Shown: positions 3,796 through 6,454 of the stretch, piece by piece | Layout: every line of letters starts with the position of its first letter | How positions within the stretch are numbered: the first letter of the stretch is position 1 | Source: Bryobacteraceae bacterium | Lineage (GTDB): Bacteria; Acidobacteriota; Terriglobia; Bryobacterales; Bryobacteraceae | NCBI GenBank assembly: GCA_030044325.1 | Contig: JASHWA010000446.1 | Location: forward strand, 1 to 6,454 | Direction of reading: 5' to 3' | Length of the DNA: 6,454 nucleotides | The notes under the pieces: model-generated | What the model was told of the DNA's origin: nothing | The model's input: the letters and a program-made list of their open reading frames with translations, nothing else | The model's database searches: none | Position numbers and translations under genes: made by a program

Positions 3796-6454
3796 GGCTG
3801 TTGCTCTTCCGGCGTGCGGTGGTCGGCGCGGCTCAGGAACATCATTCGCAGCGCCGGAACCGCGACCAGCAACATGAACGGACCCACCAGCATGCCACCG
3901 ACAATCACCGTAGCCAGCGGTCGCTGGACCTGGCTGCCGATGCCGGTCGAGATCGCCGCGGGGAACAGGCCGATGCACGCCGAAAGCGCCGTCATCAAGA
4001 GCGGTCGCATACGGGTGCTCGCAGCGCGGTGCATGGCTTCCATCGGCGGGAACCCGTGAGCCCGTTCCTGGTTGTAGAAGGTAATCATCAGAATGCCGTC
4101 CATTACCGAGACGCCGAACAGCGAGACGAAACCGATCGCCGCTGAGATGCTGAAGTTGAGGCCGGTGAGATACAGCGCGAGAATGCCTCCCACGATCGCG
4201 TCGGGAATACCGGCCAGCGCAAGCAACGAGTCGCGTACGTTGTTGAACAGGCTATAAAGTATGCCGGCGATCAGAACCAAGGCGATCGGAACGATCACTT
4301 CCAGACGCTTCTTGGCTTCCTGAAGATCACCGAACTCACCGGCCCAGATAAGGTGATAGCCAGGCGGCAGTTTCACATTATTTGCGATACGAGCCTCCGC
4401 CTCTTCGACGGTGCCGCCCAAGTCTCGACCGCGGACGCTGAATTTCACCGGGATGAACCGCTGCATGCTCTCGTGATAGATCCAGGCGGCGCCGGTGTCG
4501 AGTGAAATATCGGCGAGTTCGCTCAGCGGAATATAAGCATTCGCACCGCTCGGACTGGTGTATCCCACCTTAATGTTGCGAATTTCATCGATATTGCCGC
4601 GATATTCCGGAGTGTAACGGACCACCAGATCGAACTGGCGGTCGCCCTCCAGCACCTCTGATGCGATCGCTCCGCCCATCGCGGCCTGGATTACCGTATT
4701 GACGTCTCCGGAGTTAAGTCCGTAGCGCGCTGCCTTCTCGCGATCCACCTTGATATTCAGATTCGGCTGCCCGAGCACGGGGAAAATGCCCAGATCGGTG
4801 ACGCCGCGCACCTGCGCCATCTGATCTCGAATGTCATTGGCAAGCTTCGTCAGCACCTCCAGATTCGGCCCGACGATCTTGACCGAATTCACTCCCTTGA
4901 CTCCCGAAATTCCTTCTTCGATGTTGTCTTCAATGTACTGCGAGAAATTGAAAATGACTCCGGGCAGCTCGTTTTCAAATTCTTTTTGTATCTGCTCGGT
5001 CAGCTTCTCTTTGGTCAACCCCTTGGGCCACTCGTCGAACGGCTTCAGGGGTGCGAATAACTCGACGTTCGAGAAAGGTGACGCGTCGCTGCCGTCGTCG
5101 GGCCGGCCGTGCTGCGAGACTACCGTCCTGACCTCGGGATGGCGCAGGAGAATTTCGCGCATTTTTCGCGTCGCCGCCTCGCCGTCCTGAAGCGAGAGCG
5201 TAATCGGCATCGATGCGCGTATCCAGAAATTGCCTTCTTCCAGATGTGGAAGAAACTCACTTCCCAGGCGAGGCGCGATCAGGAAAAAGGTTCCCAGCGA
5301 AATCGCCAGCTCGATTCCGACTACCAGGAAGCGATATTTCAGCGAGAATCGCAGCGCCGGGGTGTACAGCCAGTGTAGAATTCGAACGATAATCGTCTCG
5401 GTTTCATGCACGCGTGCCGGGATCAGGAAAGACGCGATCACCGGGGTGACGGTGAACGTCGCGATCAAGGCTCCGGCGAGCGCGTAACCGTAAGTCCGCG
5501 CCATGGGTCCGAAAATCTGGCCTTCTACGCCCTGCATCGTGAACAGCGGCACGAATCCCGCCACCGTGATCAGCGCCGAAAACAGAACCGCCTTGTCCAC
5601 CTGAAGCGCGCTGATCAAGATCAGGCGCAGGCGATGGGTCCAGCGGAATGCGTGCCCGGCTTCCATATCCGGAACCACGGTCGGATCGGATCCCCACGCT
5701 CCGCGCGCGAGCCGGTCGAGCAGACCTTGTCTCTCTTCATGCCCCCGCTGAAAATTGCGAAAAATATTTTCGACCAAAATGACGGCAGAGTCGACGATGA
5801 TTCCAAAATCGACGGCGCCGACCGAGAGCAGGTTCGCGTCTTCTCCCATCATCACCAGCAGGATGGTCGCGAAAAACAACGCAAATGGAATATTGATCCC
5901 GACAATGAGCGCGCTGCGCAGATTCCCCAGGAAGATCCACTGGATCAAGAACACCAGCGTGCATCCGAAGATGAGGTTGTGCAGAACGGTGTGCGTAGTG
6001 AGAGCGACCAGCGACGAACGGTCATAGAACGGCACCACCTTGACGCCCGGCGGAAGGCTGCCATCGTGATTCAGCGTTTCTATCGCTTTCTCGACTTTCG
6101 GAATCATGTCGGCGGTTTTTTCGGTTCGCCGCTGCACAACGATCGACCCCACGACGTCGTCATTCATGTCGCGACCCAAAATACCCAGTCGCGGGCGATA
6201 GCTCACCGATACCGAGCCGACGTCTTTGATCGTTACGGGTACGCCGTTTTCCTGAGTCAAGACCACATTTTCGATGTCGTTGACTTTATATCCCTGAGTC
6301 AGAGTATCGTTACCGCCGTCGTCGATCAGGCCAACGCCACGAATATTCACCGACTGCTGTCCAATGCGGATTTCTCGCCCGCCGACGTTGATGTTCGCGT
6401 TGTTGAGCGCGGTCAAAATCTGCGGCACCGTCACGCTATAAGCTTCGAGTTTGT
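3792..6454 (-). CDS. heavy-metal-type (CusA/CzcA) RND efflux permease, N-terminus cut by window edge
   Basis: The frame is open to the right edge, and the residues KLEAYSVTVPQIL at the edge match the interior of CusA/CzcA proteins. The GTG at 6434 is therefore not the start. 886 residues are visible and roughly 150-180, including the first membrane span, should be missing. The protein is the inner-membrane proton-driven pump subunit. Numbering from that GTG, the proton-relay motif DFGIIVDSAVILVEN is at 209-223 with D209, D215 and E222, the DxxxxxD...E signature of heavy-metal RND pumps. Spans lie at about 151-169, 175-196, 203-223, 284-300, 312-337 and 369-389, then 709-730, 733-757, 760-787, 808-828 and 840-866. 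The second periplasmic loop is at about 390-705. GVEGQIFGPMA (302-312) and GVSVMDGILMITF (774-786) are typical. The loop after VEN (223-275) is longer than I remember for CzcA. The metal, if any, cannot be assigned. The adaptor gene is presumably upstream. Confidence 0.97.
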   Translation of the reverse strand, partial: KLEAYSVTVPQILTALNNANINVGGREIRIGQQSVNIRGVGLIDDGGNDTLTQGYKVNDIENVVLTQENGVPVTIKDVGSVSVSYRPRLGILGRDMNDDVVGSIVVQRRTEKTADMIPKVEKAIETLNHDGSLPPGVKVVPFYDRSSLVALTTHTVLHNLIFGCTLVFLIQWIFLGNLRSALIVGINIPFALFFATILLVMMGEDANLLSVGAVDFGIIVDSAVILVENIFRNFQRGHEERQGLLDRLARGAWGSDPTVVPDMEAGHAFRWTHRLRLILISALQVDKAVLFSALITVAGFVPLFTMQGVEGQIFGPMARTYGYALAGALIATFTVTPVIASFLIPARVHETETIIVRILHWLYTPALRFSLKYRFLVVGIELAISLGTFFLIAPRLGSEFLPHLEEGNFWIRASMPITLSLQDGEAATRKMREILLRHPEVRTVVSQHGRPDDGSDASPFSNVELFAPLKPFDEWPKGLTKEKLTEQIQKEFENELPGVIFNFSQYIEDNIEEGISGVKGVNSVKIVGPNLEVLTKLANDIRDQMAQVRGVTDLGIFPVLGQPNLNIKVDREKAARYGLNSGDVNTVIQAAMGGAIASEVLEGDRQFDLVVRYTPEYRGNIDEIRNIKVGYTSPSGANAYIPLSELADISLDTGAAWIYHESMQRFIPVKFSVRGRDLGGTVEEAEARIANNVKLPPGYHLIWAGEFGDLQEAKKRLEVIVPIALVLIAGILYSLFNNVRDSLLALAGIPDAIVGGILALYLTGLNFSISAAIGFVSLFGVSVMDGILMITFYNQERAHGFPPMEAMHRAASTRMRPLLMTALSACIGLFPAAISTGIGSQVQRPLATVIVGGMLVGPFMLLVAVPALRMMFLSRADHRTPEEQQP

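Noticed and set aside
3197..3877. Plus-strand open frame of 226 codons
   Set aside because: It runs antisense across the ends of the permease and outer-membrane factor genes and through the small operon gene, with no domain; it is a GC-rich shadow.
6432..6434. GTG as the true start of the RND permease
   Set aside because: The frame stays open to the window edge with conserved permease sequence before the GTG, and the family needs a further N-terminal region with the first membrane span.

Overview
The window comes from a Gram-negative bacterium with fairly GC-rich DNA. The evidence is an outer-membrane efflux factor with a lipoprotein-type signal and a tripartite RND pump. I cannot name the phylum; a soil proteobacterium or acidobacterium-like lineage would fit, but that is a guess.

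The window has two halves with different characters. The left part (1 to about 1727) looks like the right end of a mobile region. It holds the 3' end of an IS6/IS26-family insertion sequence (last 64 codons of the transposase plus its right inverted repeat), an unrecognised six-span membrane protein (301-1098, +), and a short, probably truncated zinc-ribbon protein on the opposite strand (1212-1547, -). It ends in the 3' part of a tRNA-Leu(UAG) gene (about 1671-1727, +). That fragment has the anticodon loop, long variable arm, T arm, acceptor 3' strand and CCA, but no 5' half, as expected of the attachment-site copy left at the far end of an element integrated into a tRNA gene. By that logic the intact tRNA-Leu and the integrase lie off the left edge.

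The right part (about 1728-6454) reads as ordinary chromosome, with an efflux operon transcribed leftward on the minus strand. The order is a CusA/CzcA-type heavy-metal RND permease (5' end cut by the window edge), a small uncharacterised exported basic protein whose GTG start overlaps the permease stop (GTGA), and a NodT-type outer-membrane factor whose Shine-Dalgarno overlaps the stop of the small gene. A hairpin plus T-run at about 1766-1786 can end this transcript. The permease takes up substrate at the inner membrane/periplasm using the proton gradient, and the outer-membrane factor provides the exit duct. The periplasmic adaptor such a pump needs is not in the window and is presumably just upstream of the permease, off the right edge.

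The least understood items are the small protein inside the pump operon, the tRNA-derived island boundary, and the two unrecognised island genes. I found no CRISPR array, rRNA or complete tRNA.
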